NCBI RefSeq assembly: GCF_040054535.1
Contig: NC_090792.1
Location: 4,451,001 to 4,515,000 of the forward strand
DNA: 64,000 bases
Source of the DNA: Antennarius striatus
Lineage: Eukaryota; Chordata; Actinopteri; Lophiiformes; Antennariidae
Direction: 5' to 3'
The notes below the pieces were generated by a model that was given only the letters and a program-made list of their open reading frames with translations, was not told the origin of the DNA and ran no database searches. The position numbers and the translations under genes are program-made. Shown here one piece after another: positions 49,601 to 59,600 of this stretch (position 1 is its first letter; each line of letters starts with the position of its first letter).

Positions 49601-51125
49601 TGTTTTTTGGACTGCCAACTCCTTTTGTTTTGGCATTAGAGGTCTGTGATGGGACAAACTGTATTCTACCACTTATAGCATTTTTCATTTTGAGAGTCAT
49701 TTCTACATTTTGGGGATTCTCTATGTGGTTTGGGGGAAGGCGGCGAGGGAACTGTACAGAATTTATAGGCAAAGAATTTGATTGCTTTATAAAACCCTGT
49801 TGCCTTACTCCTGCGCCTCTATCAATCTCCTCCTCATAATCATTATCTTCATCTTCCCCATCATCTAAGGAGACTGATCCCAGCACTGAATCTCTTTGGT
49901 CATAAGCCAACATGGTGTTTGTAGAACATGTTGAGTTGAGTGAGGAGAGCGAAACACTTGGACTTATTTTCCTTGCTAGCCTTTGCTTTGATACTCCATG
50001 ACCAACATTCATACAGTTGTATTCCATGGGACTGACCGGAGTAATTCTGTTTGTCCCAACAGACTCACAACTCTCTCTTCTGTGACATCTTTCAGATCCA
50101 GCTAGGGATTCATTCTCAGCCCCAATACCACTGTCCTCACTAAAGAGAGCGGAGTCCTCTGGCCCAAGCTTCCTCAAAGAAGCAATTTCAATGCGAGATA
50201 AGAGTTGCATCAGCCTCATCTCCAATGCACGTTTGACTTTTAGTTTTTGCTCTATAAGTTCTGAAACAGAGGCAAAGTACTCCACTGCCTCCTCCAATGC
50301 AGAGTCCCCTATACCACCAACAGTCTTGCTCACATTTCGCATTCTCTGTGTGGTGTACTGTAACAGCTGTTGCAACAAATCCGGTGGACACTCAAAATTA
50401 GCAGAGTCACATTTCCGAGTGGAAGATGAGAGGTTTGTCATTTGTCTTGGCCAAGCAAGATGCTCTCCATTGTCTTTCAAAACTTTTTCTCCTTCTTCTA
50501 CCATCTCTTCCAGTTCCTGAATGATTTCATCATAGCGTAGAGCCATAAAACAAACCATCGGCTGGACAGAAACCTGCGTTTGGGTTGCCTGTTCCAAATG
50601 TCCAAGCAGAGTATCATATTTGTTTATGCTTGGATTCAAAAAAGCATAAGCAGCTTGGTGCGCTTTTACCAAAGGTTCTGGAAAGTCAACTTTCCCTTCT
50701 GTTGGTGTTTTTTCTTTATCCTTGTCCTTCTTTTTTAGTACCTTGAGACCTTTGGTATTTTTCTTTGGCTTCCTGCCAGACTTTTTTTCCGTTGTTCCCT
50801 GCTTGACAATGTGTTTCTCTTTTCTCTGTGAAAATGTGACATCGCCCATTCCTTGACTTCCTATTTTATCCATATTTACAGAGGGTGCGTCAGTCACAGA
50901 TTTCTTTTTTTGTGGTGTCATATGAGCTTCTTTCTGAATTGCTTGGGTTTGTCCAAGTGTTCTCTCCTTTGCATTTCCATCTGTTGGTCGAGTTGAATTG
51001 TGATTCTCACCATTTTCAATCTTTGAATCTCTCAGACTTTCCAGAGGTGTAGAGGGCAGCATTCTTCCCTTCCTCATGGGTCCCAATGTCCCAAAATTGT
51101 TCGCTTTGGATGGTGAACAGCCCAT
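46642..51125 (-). CDS. pcare: Photoreceptor cilium actin regulator (PCARE/C2orf71), two coding exons
   Basis: Exon 1 is 51125-47794 and exon 2 is 46777-46642. The join is phase 2 with donor G|GTAAGT and acceptor CATAG, giving 1155 residues (human 1288 from memory). The start was placed at MGCSPS, not at an upstream in-frame non-ATG codon, because Gly2-Cys3 is the expected myristoyl/palmitoyl membrane anchor. Conserved landmarks are a Lys-rich stretch at 109-142, EGKVDFPEPLVKAHQ at about 143-157 (the best-conserved block), LLQQLLQYT, SEDSGIGAENES, an Arg-x-Leu-Pro-Ser/Thr-Pro-rich region at about 915-975 and FCPASPSLFEA at about 1024-1034. Exon 2 ends in a conserved 'ASHPDLCVVGQAL' segment. 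PCARE is known to recruit actin-assembly factors to the photoreceptor outer-segment base, and loss causes retinitis pigmentosa in humans. Fish have two paralogues; which one this is was not settled. The frame is intact. Confidence 0.95.
46778..47793 (-). other. Intron of pcare
   Basis: A 1016-bp intron from GTAAGTG to CATAG. Without splicing, the frame stops at TAA, whose T is the T of the donor GT. No element was recognised inside. Confidence 0.85.
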
Positions 51126-51560
51126 TTCTGGTGTTATATAATACAAGTAATAACACAACAATAATACAAGTGATCAACACAACATTTCAAAGAATAATTC
51201 AAAGAATACCCCAGGTCTTTATCCATCTGTTGTTTCTTTTCATTTTCAGATAGCTATGGTATTGATTAGATCCATTTCCAGGAACATATCGCCAAAAAAA
51301 AAAGATTCAGAATAATCCATTTTCAGATTTGTCCTCCATGCCATAGATAGGTGAAATAAATCCAGAGATCAATGTCCATTTCCCTTAGAAAAAAAACGGA
51401 TTGTACGCTGAAATATATTTCCCTGTGCCTTGCGACAGGACAAGTAGCTGAAAGGATTAAAGAGGCTTTCTGTGAACTCCTCAGCACGCACATATGTCAT
51501 GTTAAACCATGTAAAACTCACCTGGTTTAAGAACATAAGCTCATTTGAGTAATGCAGGAT
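51126..51560 (-). promoter_or_regulatory. 5' flank of pcare with OTX/CRX-type motifs
   Basis: TAATCC occurs on the plus strand at 51313-51318, and its complement GGATTA at 51454-51459, within about 350 bp of the start codon. TAATCC is the core bound by the photoreceptor regulators CRX/OTX. The motif is short, so chance occurrence is possible. A transcription start was not identified. Confidence 0.35.
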
Positions 51561-51733
51561 GGCCGAGGTAGCTTTTTATAGACTGCAAAACAATATCTCC
51601 TACCAGCTGTGCAACTACTGACATTGAAAGAGAAAAAAAACCTCAAAACTAAAAAAAAAAACTCCATTGCACTATATGCAGAAAATGTGCTAGTTTATAT
51701 AAATCAAATCCTCTCTCACTCTGCGTGTGTGCA

Positions 51734-51734
<1 letters not shown>

Positions 51735-51831
<97 letters not shown>

Positions 51832-51840
51832 CGTGTGTGT
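51735..51840. repeat. (GT)n microsatellite
   Basis: About 50 GT units with GCGC interruptions at the right end, in the pcare-spdya interval. Confidence 0.97.
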
Positions 51841-52899
51841 TCCCTGATATTGGCAGACATCCTAATCTGTCCTTCAGGATTGGGGAAGCGTTGAATTTAA
51901 AATATGACTGTGTTTAGTTGTCTAGAGTGATATCAGAGAAATCTGTTTGCCTTGGGTTAGACTCATAGCTCCATGACAACCCTGCAAGGATAAGCAGCTA
52001 TGAATGGATGGAAATATGCAACATCTATTGTGTAAAGGCTGTGAAAGACAGGGTACACCCCAGATTAATGCCACCTATACTCTTACAAGTTTATAAAAAT
52101 AAAAAAATATCAGAAATATGCAGCATAAGGTACCATGTAATTTAGACATCTAAAAAGAGAGGCATCTTTGAGACACGGGACACTCTAGCTTTACACTCAC
52201 ATAACCTCATTAACTTTAATTAAATTTTAATATCTCCATAACTAATATACTGTATATATTTCTTCTAATTTTACTGGCTTTATTATTATTACTATTATTA
52301 ACAATCTGGCAGAGAGCTGAGGACTAAACTGGGTATATGAAGGCTGGAGACAGATTGGGGAGCGGCAGCAGGTGTGTGGAGAGAAGTCAGGTGAAGGGAA
52401 TGAGCTGATTACTAGTGAATCGGAGAAAGGCAGGATCTGAAAAGACATGACATGTTAGAATAAACAACACCCAGCAAAAATAAAGTGGGATCCTTAGTAG
52501 TCCGGAGACATGACAATGTGTGATGTTCTAGCGACAATGTTGTTCTTGTTGTTGTTGTTTTTTTAATTTACTTGTAACACATTAAATTTGACAGACTATG
52601 GGATCGCATACTGTACTTCAAGAATTTGGGAATTCATTTAAGTTCTGCATATGTGGAAAATATCTCATGAACATGTTTCTTTATGCAAGGCACTAATGTC
52701 TACTAAGAATTATATGACACTACATCTGTCCTCAGTTCATCTTTCTCTCACTTTGTCTCTCCCTCTGTGATGAGTCATTAGCACCTCGGATAATATGAGT
52801 GAAGCACTGCAAAATACAGTATATGAGCAGATGTGGGGAAGAAAGAGCAGCAACACTTTCTCTGAACTAGAACAGTCGAACTAAATTTAAATTGCTGGA
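51841..52899. other. Intergenic, no gene seen
   Basis: The sequence between pcare and spdya has no supported exon. Confidence 0.6.
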
Positions 52900-53135
52900 T
52901 AATGGACACATTAAAAGGCACCGCAGACGAGCAGAGCGGCGCGTGCGGATCTCCTGCTGCCGGACCGGCGCGAGAACCCCGAGGCGCGCGCGCCAATGTG
53001 TTGTCTCGTGCGCTGCGGCACGTCACTTTAAACGTACTACGTCAGTATTCTCACTGTTTGCTTCTTTCATTGGAGCTTTGCTGACTTCAGCGACTGTTTT
53101 CGACACTGTTCAACTCTGACCCTCACGCAGGTAAC
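52900..53135 (+). promoter_or_regulatory. CpG-rich promoter and probable non-coding first exon of spdya
   Basis: The 52915-53030 region is markedly CpG-rich (GGCGCGTGCGG, GAGGCGCGCGCGCC) against an AT-rich background. A CRE-like TACGTCAG lies at about 53037-53044. CGCAG|GTAACG at about 53130 is a good donor for a 5' UTR exon that would join the acceptor at about 53523. It lies between the head-to-head genes pcare and spdya. Confidence 0.6.
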
Positions 53136-53523
53136 GTAGTGGCCGGAGTGGAGCCCGTTATTGAGACGTCTCCTGTGTGACCAACTGCTGAGGAGCTGCT
53201 GAAGTTAAAGTGTACTTTTACGCCTAGAAAAAGTATACTTTCACTAAGTATCAGCTGACTTTAAGCAATGCGCCCAAGCTACAACGTTAAGTTTATCGTT
53301 ACCTATGAACTGGAGGATGTCAGCTGACGTAATACAATAGCCTGGTAAAGCTAGCTTCGCTCTTTAAGCGGACCTCCGATGCTGCGTTTGGAGCCCACGG
53401 GAAATTTGGGCACTATTGTCGTTGTTTTCTTGACAAAAACGCAAACCATCATTATGAAGGAACAAGGTTGTGAGGCTACAGCTCATTTATTTTGCAATGT
53501 CAAATCTTCTGTCCTTACTCTCA

Positions 53524-53568
53524 GAATATACCCTGGACCTCTTGAACACAGATGAGCCAGGCTGAACC
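53524..53568 (+). promoter_or_regulatory. 5' UTR of spdya with a short overlapping upstream frame
   Basis: Acceptor TTACTCTCAG precedes this segment. An upstream ATG at 53552 opens a six-codon frame whose TGA (53570-53572) overlaps the main start codon (53569-53571) in the arrangement ATGA. Confidence 0.5.
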
Positions 53569-56115
53569 ATGATGAAGCGCTCACACAAATGGCACAAGAC
53601 CCTTCCATCAGACACTGTCAAGGTCAAACGCAACAACGGTTTACGTTCCCCCCAAGTCAGAAGAGGACCGAGGCTGAACGGGACCGATGGCCCCCAGGCC
53701 CCACCAAAAATGGTGGGGCCTGGGGGCCATCGGTATAATAGAAATGCCGTCATATGGCCTACAATTGTCATCCAGCGGCAGGAGATAATATCATTCTTCA
53801 GACTTTTTGGTACATAAAATTATTGACAAGTCTTCTTAATACTTGAAATCTTAAAGAATATTTGGTGTTTGATAGTAAGTGTTGTGTTTGGTTACAGACG
53901 ATGACCTGATCCAGGACTTTTTGTGGATGGACTCTTGCTGTAAAATGTCTGACAAAGTAGGCTGTTGGCTAAAGTTATGGTTATAAAATATCTGAAGTTC
54001 TATGACTCACAATTAACTTTATTCTCATATTCATCAGTACCTCCTAGCCATGACCTTTGTATACTTCAAAAGGGCCCAATTTACTACTGCTGAGTACACA
54101 AGAAAGAATTTTTTCATTGCACTGTAAGTCTCATTAGAAAAAATGCTTTGTATCTTTGCATCTCTTTGTATCTTGCCTTGACAAATGGATTTTCATCTGT
54201 AGATATCTTGCAAACACCATGGAAGAGGATGAAGAGGAGAATAAGTATGAGATTTTCCCGTGGGCACTGGGGAAGAACTGGAGGAAGGAGTTTCCTAGTT
54301 TCCTCAAGCAGCGAGACAAGCTGTGGGCTCGCATCCAGTTCAGAGCTGCTGTCAGTAGGCGGTGTTGTGAAGAGGTACATACTAGGACGATTGCCTGGGC
54401 GGGGGTAAAAACAGTTTCTCTTGGTTTTGCAGCAATTTCATTGGTTCATTTTCATGCCAGATACTCCATCTCTGTTGTGTTTCATGTCACAGCTGTCTTT
54501 CTGTTTTTTCTTGCTCTGTGTTTTCCTGTCTCTCCCCCAGGTGATGGCCATAGTACCTTCTCACTTCTTGTGGAAACGAAAGAGGTCAGAGCGCCACAGC
54601 GGTGCCCGGAGGCAGTGCAGCGTCCCAGACCAGGCTTGTTTTCCACGTGGGCCCATGGCTTCCCCGATGTCCTGTGCCATCTGTAACCATGATAACTCAA
54701 GGATAAATGAGGATGCTAGTTCCTGGTCCAGACGCACTTTTACACAGAGCCAAAGTGCTGCCTCTCCATACACACTCACCCTGAGTTTGGAAGTCACCCC
54801 CCCAAGAGCTGCAGCCTCTCGCAGGGAGACGGTGGAGACAACAATCCAGACTCGGAGTACCTCCTGCCACGGTTCTGAGAAGGTTTCCAGTAGGTATCAC
54901 TGGTACAGGTGTGGCTCTCCTCCAACCATAGCTGGGTAAAATCATGACATGCTCAGCCTGATCTCGCACTTGATGTGACCTCTGCATTGTAATTTGCAGA
55001 GTTCTTAAATTTACTTTTAATTGGTGCACACACCCACTAATCCTGCAGAAGTCCAGGATTTAAAGCCAACCTCAGATGGCTGCAGTTATGTGTCTGTTTA
55101 AGTCTGATCTGCTCGTCTAGACAATCCAGGGGGAAATCTATTCCCATTCTGCTCACTGTGAACATTACTGCAGTAAATTAAATCAGTTCATCACCCCAGT
55201 GCGTTCATTTGCTTTACATCTGTGCAACGCTAATGCCTCTGACACAGTAGTAATAATGTCCTGTATTGTGGGATGGAGTATTATTATACATATTTTAATG
55301 TCATTCTTAAAGACAAGATAACTTTAATCGTGTTGTCTACAGCTGTTTTTGTGCATTGATTAATGGCCATGACATTATTTATCTTGATCATGAAACCTTC
55401 CCACCCATAACATTCATGAGATTGAATCCAGACTTTTAGAACCTGGTTGCATCACATACTGCAGGATCATATTGAGGCCGACACACCAACTCGTATCTCA
55501 TGTAAACTTTTTTGAAAGAAGATACAAAGAAAAGGCAGACTGACAGAATCAAGCTGTTTCAGTAATTCTGTAGAATATTAAAAATAAAACTAAATCAGAG
55601 GCTCAAATGGTGCAGATGAGAAAATAATTTTGAGACATGTCATCATGGTTTTCTCCAGCATGAACTGGAGGTAAGCTGTTCCAGGGGCAAATGTGTTCTC
55701 TGAAAGTATCGATGCACTTATCCAGATTTACAATCGTCACTTCAAATATGTTGGTTCATACTGATGTTAGTTCATAGTGTCATTAAGTCTGTGACCAGGT
55801 CACATTTTATGACCAGTCGTAGACACACGTCACAGATCAGGTCCCAGATGAGTGTTGACACTGAATGGACAACTGGGGTTTAGGATGTCTCATCACCTCA
55901 GTAAAACAATATCCTGGACAAATGCTGTAACTAAAAAGATCAGCTTCCTCCTGTTTGAAACTCATCTTATAGGACTGGACAGAAACAGAAAGCTCCCTTG
56001 TACTAAGTTATGTATTACTGTCTTCCGTCTGTCAGGTGATGGGGCTTGTTCGGATTACGACGCGTCCATGGACTGGATCTGTGTGGAGCAGAGCAACAGG
56101 TCTTGGAGTAAATGA
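53569..56115 (+). CDS. spdya: Speedy/RINGO cell cycle regulator A
   Basis: Six coding exons with consistent phases: 53569-53809, 53898-53956, 54038-54123, 54203-54374, 54541-54889 and 56036-56115. They give 328 residues (human 313 from memory). The Speedy/RINGO domain spans about residues 66-195: [15 protein letters not shown], then '[17 protein letters not shown]', then [13 protein letters not shown], '[19 protein letters not shown]' and '[12 protein letters not shown]'. The family binds and activates CDK1/CDK2 without needing cyclin and acts in meiosis, at telomeres in meiotic prophase, and in DNA-damage tolerance. The N-terminus and Ser-rich C-terminus are poorly conserved. The last junction (CCA|GTAGGT to GTCAG) was picked for phase and for a sensible end ([13 protein letters not shown]); if unspliced, the frame stops at 54939. 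The plus-strand AATAAA at 56423-56428 fits its 3' end. Confidence 0.93.
53683..53734. repeat. Perfect inverted repeat in spdya exon
   Basis: Arms of 24 bp at 53683-53706 and 53711-53734 are exact reverse complements separated by AAAA. They are GC-rich and start ACCGATGGCCCCCAGGCC. The repeat covers spdya residues about 39-56, in the variable N-terminal region ahead of the RINGO domain. Confidence 0.95.
54890..56035 (+). other. Last intron of spdya (about 1.15 kb)
   Basis: No second gene or element was recognised inside. Confidence 0.6.
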
Positions 56116-56422
56116 CCCGTTTTACTGTCTCCTACACTAAACCACAACTTAGTGTTTACCTCGTCTCATGCAGTTACTAGAAGATGCCAAAAGCATGACG
56201 TTACCCACAGGAGTGTACTGTGAAGGTTTAATTTATACTGAGTGTCATTTAAGTTATTCTTTGATCATAGCACTTATGTTGACTATTTACAGTAAACAGG
56301 AAAGGCAGTAATAAAATAAACATTTAACCACTGACATTCACATCCATAACATTGACTTTCACTAAGGAATGGATCCATGAGGCTGTTTTTATTTTGTTGA
56401 CAGCGTGCCTGTTTGAGTTCTA

Positions 56423-56428
56423 AATAAA
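56423..56428 (+). terminator. Poly(A) signal of spdya
   Basis: AATAAA lies about 310 bp beyond the stop. A second AATAAA near 56610 would make the transcript overlap the 3' end of trmt61b. Confidence 0.6.
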
Positions 56429-56633
56429 GGTTACCTCACTACAACCCATTTTTATGTGATTACAAAATTGTGAAGAGCTTCTTTCCTCATCTTAGCCGTT
56501 AATCTTATTCATATGCAGCCATTCTAATATAGTAAATACACAGATATACTGTATGTGCAGCACACCATGTGTGTGTTATTGGCAAAATAAATGCCAAATC
56601 ATAAAACACAATAAAATTTACACTTTGACCTCC

Positions 56634-56639
56634 TTTATT
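56634..56639 (-). terminator. Poly(A) signal of trmt61b
   Basis: TTTATT on the plus strand reads AATAAA on the minus strand, 49 bp beyond the TAG at 56690-56688. Confidence 0.65.
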
Positions 56640-56687
56640 TATCAGCTGTCCTGTGAAGAATCCACTGGATATTTAATATCAGAACAT

Positions 56688-59600
56688 CTACCGGATACAC
56701 TTCCTCAGCTTCACCAGGAATGCTGAAAAGAGAAGATGGAGAAGATGACAATGATTATTTGTAACACCAAATATGAAGATACAGTATAGAAATGTAATAT
56801 CTAACCTGAGTGGGCTCTTTGTTCATAACTAGGTCTGGCAATGTAGGGAATACTCCCATAGACCATTTTTTTCTCTGAGCTCATTTCCTCTGGAATAAAA
56901 CATTAAAATTTCAGTCAATGAGGAATTCTCCAAAACCATAAATAGCACAATAAAAAAAACAGCGTTGGCAGTCTCATGTTACTTTAACTCACCTTTATCA
57001 GAGTCGCCTAATGCCCTATCCTCTGCCAGGACTTCATTCAAGGTCGGCTCTTTCCTGATAATGTCTTTATGGAAGGCCGCAGTCACCAACCACTCCCGGA
57101 GTGGAACCTCGATCACCCTTTCGCACAGGAAAGGGAGCTCCAAACATCGAACAGCTTCCAGGAGTTCAATGACTTGTGAAACACTGTGTTTCAGAGGGAC
57201 AGTCGGAGAAAGTTACGCATCTGCTACAGCCGCCAGCTAACATGTCAGAGGAAATACTGCATGCTGAACTACATCTAAGAAGCAACAATAGGTACTACTG
57301 TACTTCTAAAAAAATGTTACCAAGTCATTCAATATACAGTGTAAGTACAGAAGTAAAAGTGATTTATTCCTACAGTACATCTCACTAGTAGAACTTATTT
57401 TATTTGGAACAAGTCTGAACTCTGACAACTACTTTAGTGAGGTGGAGCTTGACTGAAGTTTACCAAAATAAGTGACTTGAAGATGTATGACATATACACA
57501 CACTCACACACACACAACCCTGTCCATCAAATACTAAAACACCAATACAGGTGGAGTCGGCTAGTCTGGAATTATATGGAGGTTAAAGATTCACGAACAG
57601 TACAAACCCAAAGTCGTGATGATCTCTGAAAAACTAATAGTCTTAGAATTTTAACAAGATTCAACTGAAAATAACAAAATGAATACAGTAAATCCAAAGT
57701 TGCAACCTCATTAGTTTCACTGAAGTCTTAAAAATGTAGGATGGGCAACAAAACTGGGAAATTAAGACACTTTTTTTGTGTATTTATATAAATTAATAAA
57801 TAGCAAAAAAGATGAGCATAATGGTTTTATAGTCTGTACACTGTATATCCTCATCTATTTCCTGGCAGGGAGTTTTTTGGGTCACTAGGACATTGCCAGG
57901 AAAAATAAACAACATATTCCTGCTAGTCAGGCTATGCTAACAGCTCTTGGGTGTAGTTCATGTTGAATTAAGACAAAAATAAAAAAAATCCCAAGAGTCA
58001 AACTATTCCTGAATGGAACTTTGAATGAACACAATCTGAACACTGCAGTTCTTCAGATCTCAGTGTCTTCAGCCTCATGAAAAAGTGGAACAGTGGAGAT
58101 ACACACTTGACGATGTAGACGGTACACACTGCTCCTTGGTGCAGGAGTGGAAGCACAACAGGTAAAGCCAGGTGAGGGTTGAGCATGTCAAGAATCACCT
58201 GCAACAGACAACATCCAACCAATGAAAGAGCTTCCAGCACAAAGTGTAATTCAGAGTTAGAAGACATCAAACTGCTAAATGAGCCTAATCCAGATTTAGC
58301 TTTAAAGGATCAGTTCACCTCAGGACAGGATTTAGCCACTACCTTCTCATCTCCATACACATAAGAGTCAGGTAAAATTTATTAATACTAAACCATGTCT
58401 GGATAAAGTTTACACTTCACACACTCACTGTTATGAGCTATGAAATGTCCTGAGAAGTTAGACAGGAGGTTATGGGTATTCAAAATGTTTGGATAACTGC
58501 CCCCAGTGCTGTTCACACGTATATAAAATTAAAAAAATTCTGCTGGCAATCCATCCATCTTCAGTTGGATGGATTGATACTCCATATGTTTGGTGGAGCA
58601 ACAAGAGCTTCACCTGTTTATAAATCATCATGACCAGGGTAGATAAAGCCTGCATTTTCATGTTTGGGAGATATTTTACTGTTATTACTATATGTTCTCC
58701 TTTTTTTTTTTCAATTTGATCTGTTCACAAATTGCTCTTGTTGAACGACTTTTTAACAAACACTGACCGCATGGAATCCCTGACCAGCAAGGATGCAGGG
58801 AGCTGTGCAGAGGTCAGCGTTGTGGAACCGGACGTTGTCGGGCCACTCCTCCCCTCGCCGCAGTTTCCATGACGACCTCCAGCGCTGGTAGTTGGACACA
58901 GCCCTGTGGTGGTGGTCTTTCCTGATCTCCACACTGACGACGCTGCCCTTTGAGCCAACTAGGGAAACAAAAGTTAAAACCCTAGAATAATTTCATTGTG
59001 ATAGGTAGAAATATGCTGCAAGACTCATACTCAAGTAGATGCAACCTTTTCTGATCACTTATTGAGACATTCAGTCAGCAGGAAACCCCACTCTGACACT
59101 GTCCTTCACAAACACACAAAGTGCTAAAAGTTGTAGACACAGTATAAAAAAATTGTTCAGTCTCCTACTGAAATTATTTAATCATCATCTGGTACCACAC
59201 TGTAAAGGTGCTGAACTTATTATATAAGAGTTACTAACTTCATATTAACTAGTCTGATTTTTGTTCAATAACATGTATCAGTACTGCACATATGAATGAA
59301 GACATATTGATTTTGACAGTAAGATGCGTTCAGACCTGCCCTGGACAGGAACAGAGACATGCCGCCAGACCCTGAGCCTGTCTCCAACACGCAGTCTCCC
59401 TCTGTGATATCGCTCATCATTAGCAGAGCACATGCATCCTGGGGGGGGGGGGTGTCACAGAGAAAAGAACAAACCAGCAGAAGAGACACCGATCAATACA
59501 GGAGAGTTAAAAACAGATGCATCGAGAAAATATTTTTTTTATCACAGAAACGTTCATTTTTTTCTTGTATTTTAATTCAAACAGCGTAAATATAGACTTT

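Noticed and set aside
49147..49839. Plus-strand open frames up to 156 codons
   Set aside because: They are antisense shadows of the conserved pcare exon 1.
52778..53119. Arg/Ala-rich open frames near 52.9 kb
   Set aside because: They arise from the CpG-rich promoter segment and lack conservation-like features.
54156..54686. One 176-codon open frame as a separate gene
   Set aside because: It contains spdya exon 5 in one frame and then runs through an intron and exon 6 in another frame.
55852..56115. Single 87-codon gene
   Set aside because: Only the last part (56036-56115) after the acceptor is coding-like and fits as the final exon of spdya; the rest is intron.
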